Counted from the stretch's first letter, positions 1 through 9,262 are shown. The stretch: DNA of 64,000 nt from Pseudothioglobus sp905182815 (GCF_048087625.1 NZ_CP159805.1:248001-312000); one strand, 5' to 3'. Made by a program: numbers and translations. The notes: generated by a model from the letters alone, not told the origin.

Positions 1-13
1 AACTTTTTGATTA

Positions 14-652
14 ATGAGTACAAATATGAAAAAAATAACAGCACTATCTTCTCTGATCATTCTTTCAGTTTTTGTGTTTTTTACAAACACCACTCAAGCA
101 GAATTTGTTGCTGGTAAAAATTATATTGTCTTAGATAAGGCAATTGAAACTGAGACTGGCAGTCAAGTGGAAGTTAGAGAACTTTTTTGGTATTTTTGTC
201 CTCATTGTTTCACTGTTCATCCTTTGCTAGATAATTGGTTAAAAACAATGGATAGTTCTGCTCAATTTATTCTTCAGCCGGCAGTTTTTCCAGGTTGGGA
301 GTATGGAGCTAGTTTTTACTATATTCTTGAGGAATTAGGCGAAGTGGATAGATTACACGGAGCCCTATTTAATGCAATCCATATTCAAAAATTACAGTTT
401 AAAACACAACAAGACTTTGTTGCATGGCTCGCTTTTAATGGAGTAGATGAAGAGAAGGCAAATAAAGTTTATAACTCCTTCCCAGTAAAAATTGCTGTTA
501 ATAAGGCAAAGGCTAATACTTATAAATATCGTATTCCTGGAGTCCCAGCTTTTATTGTAAATGGCAAGTATATGGTTAATGGAACCAGTGCTGGAAGTTC
601 TGAGAAAATTTTTGAAGTAATTGACTATCTAATTCAAAAAGAATCTCAATAA
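14..652 (+). CDS. dsbA: Thiol:disulfide interchange protein DsbA
   Basis: Periplasmic oxidase that gives disulfide bonds to secreted proteins. Seen: a hydrophobic signal peptide ending near Ala29 (TTQA, then EF), a thioredoxin-fold active site C62-P-H-C65 and the cis-proline region GVPAF at 176-180. The 212-residue length fits the family. A second ATG at position 26 (residue 5, MKKITAL) would give a more typical signal peptide, and neither start has a clear ribosome binding site, so the start is uncertain. It is followed 5 bp later by thiD and probably heads or continues an operon that begins outside the window. The partner DsbB is not seen here. Confidence 0.93.
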   Translation: MSTNMKKITALSSLIILSVFVFFTNTTQAEFVAGKNYIVLDKAIETETGSQVEVRELFWYFCPHCFTVHPLLDNWLKTMDSSAQFILQPAVFPGWEYGASFYYILEELGEVDRLHGALFNAIHIQKLQFKTQQDFVAWLAFNGVDEEKANKVYNSFPVKIAVNKAKANTYKYRIPGVPAFIVNGKYMVNGTSAGSSEKIFEVIDYLIQKESQ

Positions 653-657
653 TAAAT

Positions 658-1437
658 ATGGTTAGGCTTGAAGCCGATTCAGTTTTATTATTTTCGGGGC
701 TAGACCCATCTGGAGCAGCAGGGGTTTCAGCGGATATTGAAACAATAAATCAATTTGGAGTGACTCCACTTCCAATAATTACTACGCTTACTGCTCAAAA
801 TACTCAGCGAGTTCTATCTCTTGAGCCAACAAAAAATAGCCTTTTAGAGTTGCAGTTTAAGTTAATTGATGAGGATATTAGTTTTAATACAGTCAAAATA
901 GGACTACTAGGCACATCGTCACAAGTTAAAACTATTTCAAAATTGCTATCTAATAAGCAGGGACTAAATATCGTTCTTGATCCAATAATAAGTTCGAGTA
1001 CAGATGATATTCTAAGCAGCAAAGAGATGATTGATGCCATGAAGAATGAGCTCATCCCTTTGTGCTTAATAGTGACACCTAATTTAGCTGAATTAAACGC
1101 TCTGGCTCCTGGACTCAATGAAGAGTCAGCAATATCTAGTTTAAATTGCCCTTGGGTACTTTTAACGACTTCTGATAGCTCTGAAATTCAAGTTGAACAT
1201 CGTTTATATCATAATGCTAATTTGATAAGTAAATTTACCTATAAGAAATTGACAGGCCAGTATCATGGTTCTGGATGCACATTATCTAGTGCCATTGCAG
1301 CTTTGCTGGCAGATAATGTACCTGTTGAAGATGCCTGTAAAAAGGCTCTTGACTATACCTACCAATCTTTATTAAGCGCTAAAAAGGTTGGTAAAATGCA
1401 GTATCATCCAAATAGAACTTTTCCTAAACAATTATGA
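658..1437 (+). CDS. thiD: Hydroxymethylpyrimidine/phosphomethylpyrimidine kinase ThiD
   Basis: Cytoplasmic thiamine-pathway kinase that phosphorylates HMP and HMP-P with ATP. Seen: the N-terminal GLDPSGAAGVSADI region (14-27), the substrate-loop TTLTAQNT (42-49), the VTPNLAEL segment (139-146) and the ribokinase-type anion hole GSGC at 204-207 with its catalytic Cys. Length of 259 is usual. The stop overlaps the hisC start by 4 bp (ATGA), implying translational coupling. No TPP riboswitch is seen; only 5 bp separate it from dsbA. Its pairing with histidine genes rather than thiamine genes is a local arrangement. Confidence 0.93.
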   Translation: MVRLEADSVLLFSGLDPSGAAGVSADIETINQFGVTPLPIITTLTAQNTQRVLSLEPTKNSLLELQFKLIDEDISFNTVKIGLLGTSSQVKTISKLLSNKQGLNIVLDPIISSSTDDILSSKEMIDAMKNELIPLCLIVTPNLAELNALAPGLNEESAISSLNCPWVLLTTSDSSEIQVEHRLYHNANLISKFTYKKLTGQYHGSGCTLSSAIAALLADNVPVEDACKKALDYTYQSLLSAKKVGKMQYHPNRTFPKQL

Positions 1438-2495
1438 CCTTTATTGATCAATGGCTAAGATCTGATATTAGAAATATCAATGCTTACCATGTTCCTTCTG
1501 CAAAGAATATGCTCAAGATGGATGCAATGGAAAGTCCATTTGGTGTTCCTGAAGAATTAAAAGATGAATTCTTAGAGTATATATCAAGATCAGAAGTAAA
1601 TCGCTATCCAGATGCAAGTGCTGAAGAACTTCAAGTTACTCTAAGAAACTTAATGGGCATCCCAAAAGATTTTGGCGTGCTTCTTGGAAATGGCTCAGAT
1701 GAGTTAATTCAACTATTGTCACTAGCCTGCAGCAGTGGTGACTCGATAATGAGCTTTGAGCCAAGTTTCGTGATGTACGAACTGGTTTCAAAATTTGCAC
1801 AATTAAATTATCATGGAATTCCATTGGATGAGAATTTTGATATTGATTTAAACGCTACGATATTAGCTATTAAAACTAAAAAACCAAAGTTAATTTTTAT
1901 AGCTTATCCAAACAATCCAACTGGAAATGCTTTTGATTATGATGTGATTAGAGAAATTATTCAGTCTACTGATGCTTTAGTGGTTCTTGATGAAGCTTAC
2001 TATGCATATTCGGAGCGAAGTTTTTTGACTGAAATTGACAATTTTTCAAACCTAGTGGTACTTAGAACCATTTCAAAAATTGGTTTTGCAGGCTTAAGAC
2101 TTGGTTTATTAGTCGGAAGCGAAGAAACTATTGAACAATTAAACAAATTACGGCTTCCATATAATATAAATATTTTGACTCAGGTGAGTGCAAATTTTTT
2201 ACTTAAAGATAGTCAGCGTATTATAAGTAATGCCAAAATAATTATGAATGAAAGGGGCCGACTTTATGACGAGCTTTCTTTAATTCCAGGACTTACTGTC
2301 TATCCATCTCAAACTAACTTTCTTTTAGTAAAGTCTGACAATGCAAAATCTTTATTAGAATCATTAAAAGAAAGTGGAATTCTTATAAAGGGTTTTGCAA
2401 TTGGTTCGCAATTAGAAAATTTCATACGCATCAGTGTTAGTGAAGCAAAAGAGAATAATGTTCTTTTAGAGTGCATCAAGGATTACTATGGTTAA
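1434..2495 (+). CDS. hisC: Histidinol-phosphate aminotransferase HisC
   Basis: PLP enzyme of histidine biosynthesis that converts imidazole acetol phosphate and glutamate to histidinol phosphate. Seen: fold-type I aminotransferase with NPTGN (161-165), D186 in VVLDEAYY for the PLP ring nitrogen, and Lys215 in RTISKIGFAGLRLG for the Schiff base. Length of 353 is normal. It overlaps thiD by 4 bp upstream and the Nif3 gene by 8 bp downstream. hisB and hisH lie about 3 kb further on, so the his genes are clustered but interrupted. Confidence 0.95.
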   Translation: MTFIDQWLRSDIRNINAYHVPSAKNMLKMDAMESPFGVPEELKDEFLEYISRSEVNRYPDASAEELQVTLRNLMGIPKDFGVLLGNGSDELIQLLSLACSSGDSIMSFEPSFVMYELVSKFAQLNYHGIPLDENFDIDLNATILAIKTKKPKLIFIAYPNNPTGNAFDYDVIREIIQSTDALVVLDEAYYAYSERSFLTEIDNFSNLVVLRTISKIGFAGLRLGLLVGSEETIEQLNKLRLPYNINILTQVSANFLLKDSQRIISNAKIIMNERGRLYDELSLIPGLTVYPSQTNFLLVKSDNAKSLLESLKESGILIKGFAIGSQLENFIRISVSEAKENNVLLECIKDYYG

Positions 2496-3228
2496 TCGTG
2501 AAGAGTTAAAAAATTACTGTAATACCTATCTTGATATTGATAAATTTAAGGATTATTGCCCTAATGGACTTCAGATTGAAGGTTCATTAAATATCACTAA
2601 AATTGTAAGTGGTGTTAGTGCTAATCTAGAGCTTATCGAGAGAGCTATTGAAGAAAAAGCAGATGCTATTTTTGTTCATCACGGTGTTTTTTGGGATAAT
2701 GAATCAAAAACAATATCTGGCGCAAAGAGAGCTAAGATTGCTTTATTGCTTAAACACAATATCAATCTTTTTGGTTTTCACCTTCCCCTTGATGACCACG
2801 ATGAGGTTGGAAATAATGTCGAGCTTGGAAGGCGCTTAGGGATAAAAAATATGGAGCCTGTTGTAGGGGGTTTGCTATGGCAAGGGGAGCTAAACACTAA
2901 TATAAGTGATTTTTCAAAATTGATTGAAGAAAAACTAGATAGGGCGCCTCAAGTATTTGGCAAACAGAGTGGGAAGATTAAAAAAATTTCTTGGTGCACG
3001 GGAGCTGCTCAAGGTTTTATTGAGGATGCAATCAATCTTAACGTCGATTTGTATTTGAGTGGAGAAGTGTCAGAAAAGACCCCTGCAGTTGCTAAAGAAA
3101 ACAATATTACATTTATTTCTGCTGGCCATCATGCGACAGAAAGATATGGGGTGCAGGCTCTATGCAAACATCTTTGTTCTCAATTCAAATTACAACACCA
3201 CTATATTGAAGTTGATAATTCTGTTTAA
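2488..3228 (+). CDS. Nif3-like dinuclear metal centre protein (YbgI family)
   Basis: Member of the Nif3/YbgI family, toroidal proteins that bind two metal ions; the biochemical role is not settled (GTP cyclohydrolase I type 2-like in some annotations). Seen: N-terminal CPNGLQIEG (24-32), the metal-ligand pair H64-H65 in FVHHGVFW, and the C-terminal SAGHHATERYG with further His/Glu ligands. Length of 246 matches YbgI. The start overlaps the hisC stop by 8 bp (ATGGTTAA), so it is likely translated by coupling. Confidence 0.9.
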   Translation: MVNREELKNYCNTYLDIDKFKDYCPNGLQIEGSLNITKIVSGVSANLELIERAIEEKADAIFVHHGVFWDNESKTISGAKRAKIALLLKHNINLFGFHLPLDDHDEVGNNVELGRRLGIKNMEPVVGGLLWQGELNTNISDFSKLIEEKLDRAPQVFGKQSGKIKKISWCTGAAQGFIEDAINLNVDLYLSGEVSEKTPAVAKENNITFISAGHHATERYGVQALCKHLCSQFKLQHHYIEVDNSV

Positions 3229-3251
3229 TCTTATTACTATTTGGAGTTAGT

Positions 3252-4157
3252 ATGGAGCGGTTAAATTTTTCTAGTTCTTCTAACTTTAGTCGAATCATTT
3301 ATGGGATGTGGCGTTTAGCTAATGACGCTAATACATCAACCAAACATATTAGTAACAAAGTTAATTTATGCTTAGATCAGGGAATCACAACGTTTGATCA
3401 AGCTGCAGTATATGGTTTGTATACTGCAGAAGGCTTATTTGGAAGTGTTTTGAAGGAAACTCCATCCTTAAGGCATAAGATTGAAATCGTATCAAAATGC
3501 GGCATAGTAAATCCCTCTGATAGATACTCTAGTGCAACATTTAGTCATTATGACACTTCAAGAGAGCATATCTTTGACTCTGTTGATGCATCTTTAAAGA
3601 ATATGTCTACAGATTATCTAGACCTATTATTAATCCATCGACAAGATCCTTATATGGATCATCTTGAGACTGGAAAGGCATTAGATGATCTTGTTTTGTC
3701 TGGAAAAGTAAAGGAAGTGGGCGTCTCAAACTTTAAGCCTTGGGATTATAGGTTGTTGCAGTCAGGTATGAAAAGCCCATTGATAACAAATCAAATTGAG
3801 ATGTCTTTAGCTGCAACTGATGCGTTTACAAATGGAGATCTTGCTTTTCATCAAGAGGAAAAAACAACTGTAATGGCTTGGTCACCACTTGGGGGTGGGA
3901 AATTGATGAGTAATAATGGATTACTTGGCAAGGCACTCGCAAAGATTGCAGCTAATCAAAATGTTGATATGGCAGCTGTTGCCGTTGCGTGGATATTAGC
4001 TCATCCAGCCAAAATTTGCCCTGTAATGGGTACAAATAATTTAGATAGGATTGCAAAAATTTCTGATGCAATGAAGGTTAAGATGGATCGTGAGACTTGG
4101 TTTGAGCTTTATACTGCATCATTTAATGATGGTGTTCTGCCATGGCGCCTTCCTTAA
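3252..4157 (+). CDS. Aldo/keto reductase (YdhF-like)
   Basis: NADPH-dependent oxidoreductase of the aldo/keto reductase superfamily, TIM-barrel. Seen: catalytic Asp and Tyr in FDQAAVYGLY, Lys in IEIVSKCG, His in LLIHRQDPY, a VSNF segment and a C-terminal PVMGTNNLDRI cofactor region. Its 301 residues and overall pattern resemble E. coli YdhF. The substrate cannot be told from sequence. It follows the Nif3 gene by 23 bp and is probably the last gene of the first operon, since 128 bp with an inverted repeat follows. Confidence 0.88.
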   Translation: MERLNFSSSSNFSRIIYGMWRLANDANTSTKHISNKVNLCLDQGITTFDQAAVYGLYTAEGLFGSVLKETPSLRHKIEIVSKCGIVNPSDRYSSATFSHYDTSREHIFDSVDASLKNMSTDYLDLLLIHRQDPYMDHLETGKALDDLVLSGKVKEVGVSNFKPWDYRLLQSGMKSPLITNQIEMSLAATDAFTNGDLAFHQEEKTTVMAWSPLGGGKLMSNNGLLGKALAKIAANQNVDMAAVAVAWILAHPAKICPVMGTNNLDRIAKISDAMKVKMDRETWFELYTASFNDGVLPWRLP

Positions 4158-4171
4158 TTTATTTAAAATAA

Positions 4172-4216
4172 CAATACTTTGACTTGGCTGAATGAAATAA
4201 ATATCCTAAAGTATTG
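4172..4216. repeat. 9-bp inverted repeat upstream of asd
   Basis: CAATACTTT (4172-4180) and AAAGTATTG (4208-4216) are perfect reverse complements separated by 27 bases, in the gap between the aldo/keto reductase and asd. There is no T-run after the right arm, so it is not a standard terminator. It could be an operator or chance pairing in AT-rich DNA. Confidence 0.35.
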
Positions 4217-4285
4217 AATATATTTATGAATATTAGTCCCAGTCCTTCGTATAATCTATAGTTTTTTTAGTTTCTTCAAATTATT

Positions 4286-5311
4286 ATGAGCAAAAAATAT
4301 AACATTGCTATCGTTGGCGCAACTGGTGCGGTTGGGGAAACATTGATCTCAATTCTTGATCAAAGAAAATTTCCTATTGAAAATTTGTACCCACTAGCAT
4401 CCAAACGCTCCGCTGGAAGCAAGGTTTCATGCCAAGGAAAGTCATGGATTGTTGGGGATCTAGATACTTTTGATTTTTCTAAAGTTCAAATAGGTATATT
4501 TTCTGCTGGCGGCGATATTTCAGAAAAATATGCGCCAATTGCTGCTGCACAAGGGTGCATTGTAATTGATAACACATCTCACTTTAGAAGGGATGATGAC
4601 ATTCCGCTGGTTGTTCCAGAGGTTAATCCTCACGCGATAGCTAATTACACTAATCGAAATATTATTTCTAATCCAAACTGTTCAACAATTCAGATGCTCG
4701 TTGCTTTAAAGCCGATATATGATGCTGTTGGAATCTCTAGAATTAATGTTGCAACATACCAAGCGGTCTCTGGAAGTGGAAAAGAAGCGATTACTGAGCT
4801 TACTAATCAAACTGCTAATTTATTAAATGGTAATGATGTAGAGGTAGATGTTTATACCAAACAAATTGCTTTTAATGCTATTCCACATATTGATACATTT
4901 CAAGATAATGGATATACAAGAGAGGAAATGAAAATGGTTTGGGAGACTCAAAAAATATTTGAGGATGATAACCTTCTTGTTAATCCTACTGCTGTAAGGA
5001 TTCCAGTAGTATATGGCCATTCAGAAGCTGTTCATATCGAGACTAAAGAAAAAATTACTGCGATTGATGCTCGAAACTTACTTGAAAAAGCAGAAGGTGT
5101 CATTGTTATGGACGAAAGAAAAGATGGTGGATATGCAACACCTTTTGTTGAAGCAACCAATACTGACGCTACATATGTAAGCAGAATTAGGGAAGATATC
5201 AGTCATGATAAAGGTTTAAATTTATGGGTTGTGTCAGATAATATTAGAAAAGGGGCTGCTCTTAATAGTATTCAAATAGCTGAAATACTCATCAGAGACT
5301 ATATTGCTTAA
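4286..5311 (+). CDS. asd: Aspartate-semialdehyde dehydrogenase
   Basis: Reduces aspartyl phosphate to aspartate semialdehyde with NADPH, the branch point to lysine/diaminopimelate, threonine and methionine. Seen: NADP-binding GATGAVGE (11-18), the catalytic Cys132 in SNPNCSTIQM, and the conserved VYGHSEAVH segment that carries active-site residues. Length of 341 fits the shorter ASADH branch. It is preceded by 128 bp with an inverted repeat, so it likely has its own promoter, and it is followed 14 bp later by hisB. Confidence 0.95.
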   Translation: MSKKYNIAIVGATGAVGETLISILDQRKFPIENLYPLASKRSAGSKVSCQGKSWIVGDLDTFDFSKVQIGIFSAGGDISEKYAPIAAAQGCIVIDNTSHFRRDDDIPLVVPEVNPHAIANYTNRNIISNPNCSTIQMLVALKPIYDAVGISRINVATYQAVSGSGKEAITELTNQTANLLNGNDVEVDVYTKQIAFNAIPHIDTFQDNGYTREEMKMVWETQKIFEDDNLLVNPTAVRIPVVYGHSEAVHIETKEKITAIDARNLLEKAEGVIVMDERKDGGYATPFVEATNTDATYVSRIREDISHDKGLNLWVVSDNIRKGAALNSIQIAEILIRDYIA

Positions 5312-5325
5312 GATAAAATCAAATT

Positions 5326-5907
5326 ATGATTACTAAAGAACGTAAGACAAATGAAACTGACATAGCCGTTAGTCTAGAGCTATATGGAAGTGGAAAAGCT
5401 GAGATTGAAACAGGCGTTCCATTTTTAGATCACATGCTAGACCAAATTGCTCGCCATGGGTTAATGGATATTTCAATTAAATGTGATGGTGATAATGAAA
5501 TAGACGATCATCATACGGTTGAAGATGTTGGAATAACTTTTGGACAAGCGTTCTTTGATGCTGTAGGTGATAAAAAAGGATTGACGCGTTATGGCCATGC
5601 CTATGTTCCTTTAGATGAGGCATTATCAAGAGTAGTTATAGATTTATCTGGCCGACCTGGGCTGGATCTTGGGGTTAAATTTACAAGAGATAGGGTAGGT
5701 ACATTTGATTTAGATTTAATTAGAGAATTCTTCCAGGGTTTTGTAAATCATGCCCTAGTTACTCTCCATATTGATAATTTGAAAGGCATAAATTCTCATC
5801 ACCAAGCAGAAACTGTTTTCAAAGCTTTTGGAAGAGCGCTTCGAATGGCTGTGACTCCAGATGAGAGGCAAGCAAATACAATCCCTTCGACCAAGGGCTC
5901 ACTTTAG
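5326..5907 (+). CDS. hisB: Imidazoleglycerol-phosphate dehydratase HisB (monofunctional)
   Basis: Dehydrates imidazole glycerol phosphate to imidazole acetol phosphate in histidine synthesis. Seen: the manganese-binding His motifs, DHMLDQIARHG early, DDHHTVED in the middle and NSHHQAE near the end. At 193 residues it has only the dehydratase domain and lacks the histidinol-phosphatase half that E. coli HisB carries, so that phosphatase must be encoded elsewhere. It is followed 21 bp later by hisH. Confidence 0.95.
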   Translation: MITKERKTNETDIAVSLELYGSGKAEIETGVPFLDHMLDQIARHGLMDISIKCDGDNEIDDHHTVEDVGITFGQAFFDAVGDKKGLTRYGHAYVPLDEALSRVVIDLSGRPGLDLGVKFTRDRVGTFDLDLIREFFQGFVNHALVTLHIDNLKGINSHHQAETVFKAFGRALRMAVTPDERQANTIPSTKGSL

Positions 5908-5928
5908 AAGACAATTAGGAAGAGCAAC

Positions 5929-6543
5929 ATGCAAACAATTGCAATTGTTGACTATGGAATGGGAAATGTACGTTCTGTTCAAAAAGCTATTGAGCATGTG
6001 GCGCCAAATGATAAGTGCCTTCTTACTAATAATCCAAAAGTCATAAGAGATTCTGACCGTGTTGTTTTTCCAGGACAAGGGGCGATGGGTTCGTGCATGA
6101 GCGCTCTTGCTTCAAATGAACTAATTGATGAAGTTAAATTAGCTTCGAAATCAAAACCATTTCTTGGAATATGCCTTGGTTTGCAATTATTATTTGACTA
6201 TAGTGAAGAAAATAATACAACTGAAGGGCTTTCAATAGTTCCAGGAAAAGTCATAAAATTTCAAAATAGTGATCTTAAAATACCACATATGGGTTGGAAT
6301 AGAGTAAATCAAGTAAAGAATCACCCACTATGGCATAAAATTGACAATAACAGTCGCTTTTATAGTGTGCACAGTTATTATGTAGAAGAGGTCGATGAAA
6401 GTTGTGTTGCCGGAACGACAGATTATGGACATACTTTTACATCTGCAATTGCAATCGATCAACTCTTTGCCGTGCAATTCCATCCAGAAAAGTCACAAAG
6501 TGATGGGCTGCAACTACTTAAAAACTTTACTAATTGGTCATAG
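5929..6543 (+). CDS. hisH: Imidazole glycerol phosphate synthase glutaminase subunit HisH
   Basis: Class I glutamine amidotransferase that feeds ammonia to HisF. Seen: N-terminal IAIVDYGMGN, oxyanion strand PGQGAMG (48-54), nucleophile Cys82 in GICLGLQ and the His/Glu pair in FHPEKSQS near the C terminus. Length of 204 is usual. HisF and HisA are not in the window. Its stop lies 4 bp from the stop of the convergent DUF1841 gene, and no terminator hairpin is visible between them. Confidence 0.95.
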   Translation: MQTIAIVDYGMGNVRSVQKAIEHVAPNDKCLLTNNPKVIRDSDRVVFPGQGAMGSCMSALASNELIDEVKLASKSKPFLGICLGLQLLFDYSEENNTTEGLSIVPGKVIKFQNSDLKIPHMGWNRVNQVKNHPLWHKIDNNSRFYSVHSYYVEEVDESCVAGTTDYGHTFTSAIAIDQLFAVQFHPEKSQSDGLQLLKNFTNWS

Positions 6544-6547
6544 TAAA

Positions 6548-6967
6548 TTAGCTTTTGATTAGTTTTTTTAGATTGACTAAATAATTACCTTGATCTAAAG
6601 TAGTGTTATTCTTTTGAGAATTGAATATCATTTCGGCTATACATTCCATCATCAGATGTTCAACTTCATGCGTGTCACTATGCTTTGCAATAAGTTTTTT
6701 GTGTATATCATTAATTCCAATCGGCTGATCAAGTGTGAGCTGATCTTGAAGAGCTAAATGAAGATTTATGTGAAGGAATGGATTTGTTTTTCCTTGCTCT
6801 GGGAAATACTCTAAATTTATATCATTAATGAGAGCATGATACTCTGGATGCTTCTGAACTATCAACGCAAGCTGAAGCTCAAGAGGCTCTAGTATTTCGC
6901 CATTGATATGTTTTTGCCATGAGCTGGCTAGAAATTCTCTTTGTTTAGATCTATCTTTTGAGAACAC
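6548..6967 (-). CDS. DUF1841 family protein
   Basis: Small cytoplasmic protein matching the DUF1841 family of proteobacteria, with no known function. Seen: an N-terminal FSKDRSKQREFL segment, a central NPFLHINLHLAL stretch typical of the family and a His/Glu-rich stretch HSDTHEVEHLMMECIAEM. No signal peptide or membrane segment. It sits 16 bp downstream of nth on the same strand and is probably co-transcribed with it, a pairing that by itself does not show function. Confidence 0.85.
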   Translation of the reverse strand: MFSKDRSKQREFLASSWQKHINGEILEPLELQLALIVQKHPEYHALINDINLEYFPEQGKTNPFLHINLHLALQDQLTLDQPIGINDIHKKLIAKHSDTHEVEHLMMECIAEMIFNSQKNNTTLDQGNYLVNLKKLIKS

Positions 6968-6983
6968 TATAGTTCGTTAGATC

Positions 6984-7616
6984 TTAAAGGTTTTTCTCTT
7001 CATACTCACATAAGTCTAAAAGCTTACACTCTGTGCAATGTGGTGATCTCGCCTTACAGACGTATCTTCCATGAAGAATCATTAAATGATGAGCTGGGAC
7101 TTTAAATTCATCAGGTATGAACTTAATTAGTTTCTTTTCAACTTCTAGAACTGTTTTTCCTGAGGCTATTGCTGTTCTATTGGCTACTCTATATATGTGA
7201 GTATCAACTGCAATAGTTGGTTGTCCAAATGCTGTATTAAGAACTACATTTGCAGTCTTGCGGCCCACTCCAGGAAGCGCCTCTAATTCTTTTCGAGTTT
7301 CAGGAACATTTGAGCTATATTTATCTATTAGTATCCTGCATGTTTGAATAATGTGTTTTGCTTTTGAATTAAATAAGCCAATCGACTTAATTGTGTCTCT
7401 AAGCGTATCCTCACCTAGCTCAAAAATGCTTTCAGGAGTATTTGCAAGAGGGAATAAGATATCAGTAACTTGGTTTACACTTTTATCAGTTGCTTGCGCT
7501 GATAATGTCACAGCCACTAATAATTCAAATGATGTTGAGTAGTTCAGTTCAGTTGTCGGGTTTGGAATTTGCTTTAAAAGCCTAGCAAACATTTCACTTC
7601 TAGTTTCTGCGTTCAT
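6984..7616 (-). CDS. nth: Endonuclease III
   Basis: Base-excision repair glycosylase/AP lyase for oxidised pyrimidines. Seen: helix-hairpin-helix LPGVGRKTANVV (114-125) with catalytic Lys120, catalytic Asp138 in VDTHIYRVANR, and four C-terminal cysteines (C-X6-C-X2-C-X5-C, about 187-203) that bind a 4Fe-4S cluster. Its 210 residues match E. coli Nth. It lies between sbcB, another DNA repair nuclease, and DUF1841. Confidence 0.96.
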   Translation of the reverse strand: MNAETRSEMFARLLKQIPNPTTELNYSTSFELLVAVTLSAQATDKSVNQVTDILFPLANTPESIFELGEDTLRDTIKSIGLFNSKAKHIIQTCRILIDKYSSNVPETRKELEALPGVGRKTANVVLNTAFGQPTIAVDTHIYRVANRTAIASGKTVLEVEKKLIKFIPDEFKVPAHHLMILHGRYVCKARSPHCTECKLLDLCEYEEKNL

Positions 7617-7693
7617 TTGAACCTTTTTTCGTTAAACTAAGGTCGAATATTATACTTAAACTTTGCTTATTTTTCAATAGCAAGGTATTTTGA

Positions 7694-9121
7694 TTATAGA
7701 AATGTCTGTGCATAGTTCTCAAGATCTCTCCATAAATTTTGTTTCTCAGGAGATTTTTCTTGTAAGTTAAATAAGCTGCGCTCAAAATTATCAATTGATA
7801 AGAAGCCATTCTCACCATTTTGCACTCGTGATTGAACAATTTCAAACCACTGCTCCTGTTCAAATTCATTTAATAATTGGGGATAGTTTCTAGCTTTAAA
7901 GTTCAGGAATAATTTTGTGAGCCTCCTATCTTCAAAATTTGGTTCAAAGTGCTTTATTTCCTCTTCTGAAAGGCTTTGAATTTGATTGCATATAGCTCTA
8001 TCATTATTACTAATAAAGCCATCATATAGAGATTGATCAACATCATTACTTGGCTCTCTTTCCCCTTTGTCATTATAAATCGATTGGACCTTTTCTTCAA
8101 TTTTTTTTATGTTGTTTTGAATGTAAAGTAAATTTTTTAAACAATTCTCCATATTTAAATTAAACTTCTCCACAAGGGCTGGAGACAACTTAAAGCTAGT
8201 TGAATTTGGACTACATACAAACATCGGACTTTTATTAAAAACTAGTTCATTTAGCTCTAATTTATTGATCCCTTTTGGGAGGTCTGTTTTTTTAGAAAAT
8301 GTGAGTGTTTTCAATTCATCAATCTCAAGCTCCATTAGAATTTCAGGATCCTGATTAAGATTAAAGACGATTGCGCGATCTGAATAATCGGGGTGATAAC
8401 ATATTGCAGTTACTAATCGAGTAAAAGATGATTTATAGCCAAAGGGTGAGCTTGTTAAAAGCATTGGATGAAGCAAACGAACTTGTCTGCTAACTTCTTT
8501 TTTATCGTTTAAGCTAAGGGCATAATCAAAAAACTTTGGCTGACTTTTTTTAATAATAGCTGCAATCCCAATTGTGGCTCTTACATCAGCCATAGCATCA
8601 TGCGCATTAGTATGCTCAATGTTATTTGCAGGCGCAAGTGTATCCAGTTTGAAAATTGGCCTATTCTTATCATTTTTAACCCACTTAAGGCTCCCCTCTT
8701 CTTTGTGAGCATAACAGAAACGTGCAACATTGAGAATATCCCATCTTGCGTTACCATTTTGCCAATGCCAAGAATATGGGTCTATGAAATTTCTAAATAG
8801 AGTGTGCCTTGTAAATTCATCATCAAATGCTATAGAGTTGTAACCAACAATGCAGGTCTCAGGTTTTGAAAATTCTTGATGTATCTTTTTGATAAACTCA
8901 TGCTCTATTAATCCTTTTTTCTCACATAATTGTGGTGTTATACCTGTGACTGCACATGCCTCAGGCGCAGGCAAGGAATCATGGGTTGGTTTACAGTAGA
9001 ACATATGTTCTTCAAGAATATTAAGATTTTCATCAGTTCTAATGCCAGCAAACTGTGCAATTCTTTGAACTTTTGGCGATAATCCAAAAGTTTCATAATC
9101 GTACCAATAGAATGTTTTCAT
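7694..9121 (-). CDS. sbcB: Exodeoxyribonuclease I
   Basis: Processive 3'-5' single-strand DNA exonuclease used in recombination and repair. Seen: DnaQ-type ExoI motif YDYETFGLSP with D8 and E10, the Exo II region GYNSIAFDDEFTRH and the Exo III segment AHDAMADVRAT, followed by the SH3-like and C-terminal helical domains. Its 475 residues match E. coli ExoI. A gap of 77 bp separates it from nth downstream. Confidence 0.95.
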   Translation of the reverse strand: MKTFYWYDYETFGLSPKVQRIAQFAGIRTDENLNILEEHMFYCKPTHDSLPAPEACAVTGITPQLCEKKGLIEHEFIKKIHQEFSKPETCIVGYNSIAFDDEFTRHTLFRNFIDPYSWHWQNGNARWDILNVARFCYAHKEEGSLKWVKNDKNRPIFKLDTLAPANNIEHTNAHDAMADVRATIGIAAIIKKSQPKFFDYALSLNDKKEVSRQVRLLHPMLLTSSPFGYKSSFTRLVTAICYHPDYSDRAIVFNLNQDPEILMELEIDELKTLTFSKKTDLPKGINKLELNELVFNKSPMFVCSPNSTSFKLSPALVEKFNLNMENCLKNLLYIQNNIKKIEEKVQSIYNDKGEREPSNDVDQSLYDGFISNNDRAICNQIQSLSEEEIKHFEPNFEDRRLTKLFLNFKARNYPQLLNEFEQEQWFEIVQSRVQNGENGFLSIDNFERSLFNLQEKSPEKQNLWRDLENYAQTFL

Positions 9122-9262
9122 AGATTGTTTTTTTGGATTAATTATATATGTAACAAATACTTGTAATTGAAAGAGATATTATTTTGATTAAAAAAATGAG
9201 GTCATAGAGGTTTTAAACGATACAAGATTAAATGAAAGCAATTTGATTTAAGACAGGCAATA

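Noticed and set aside
804..1118. Open frame on the minus strand inside thiD
   Set aside because: Runs antisense to a clear gene; no homology pattern, ordinary shadow of the coding frame.
6540..6552. Terminator between convergent hisH and DUF1841
   Set aside because: The stops are 4 bp apart and no stem followed by a T-run is visible there.
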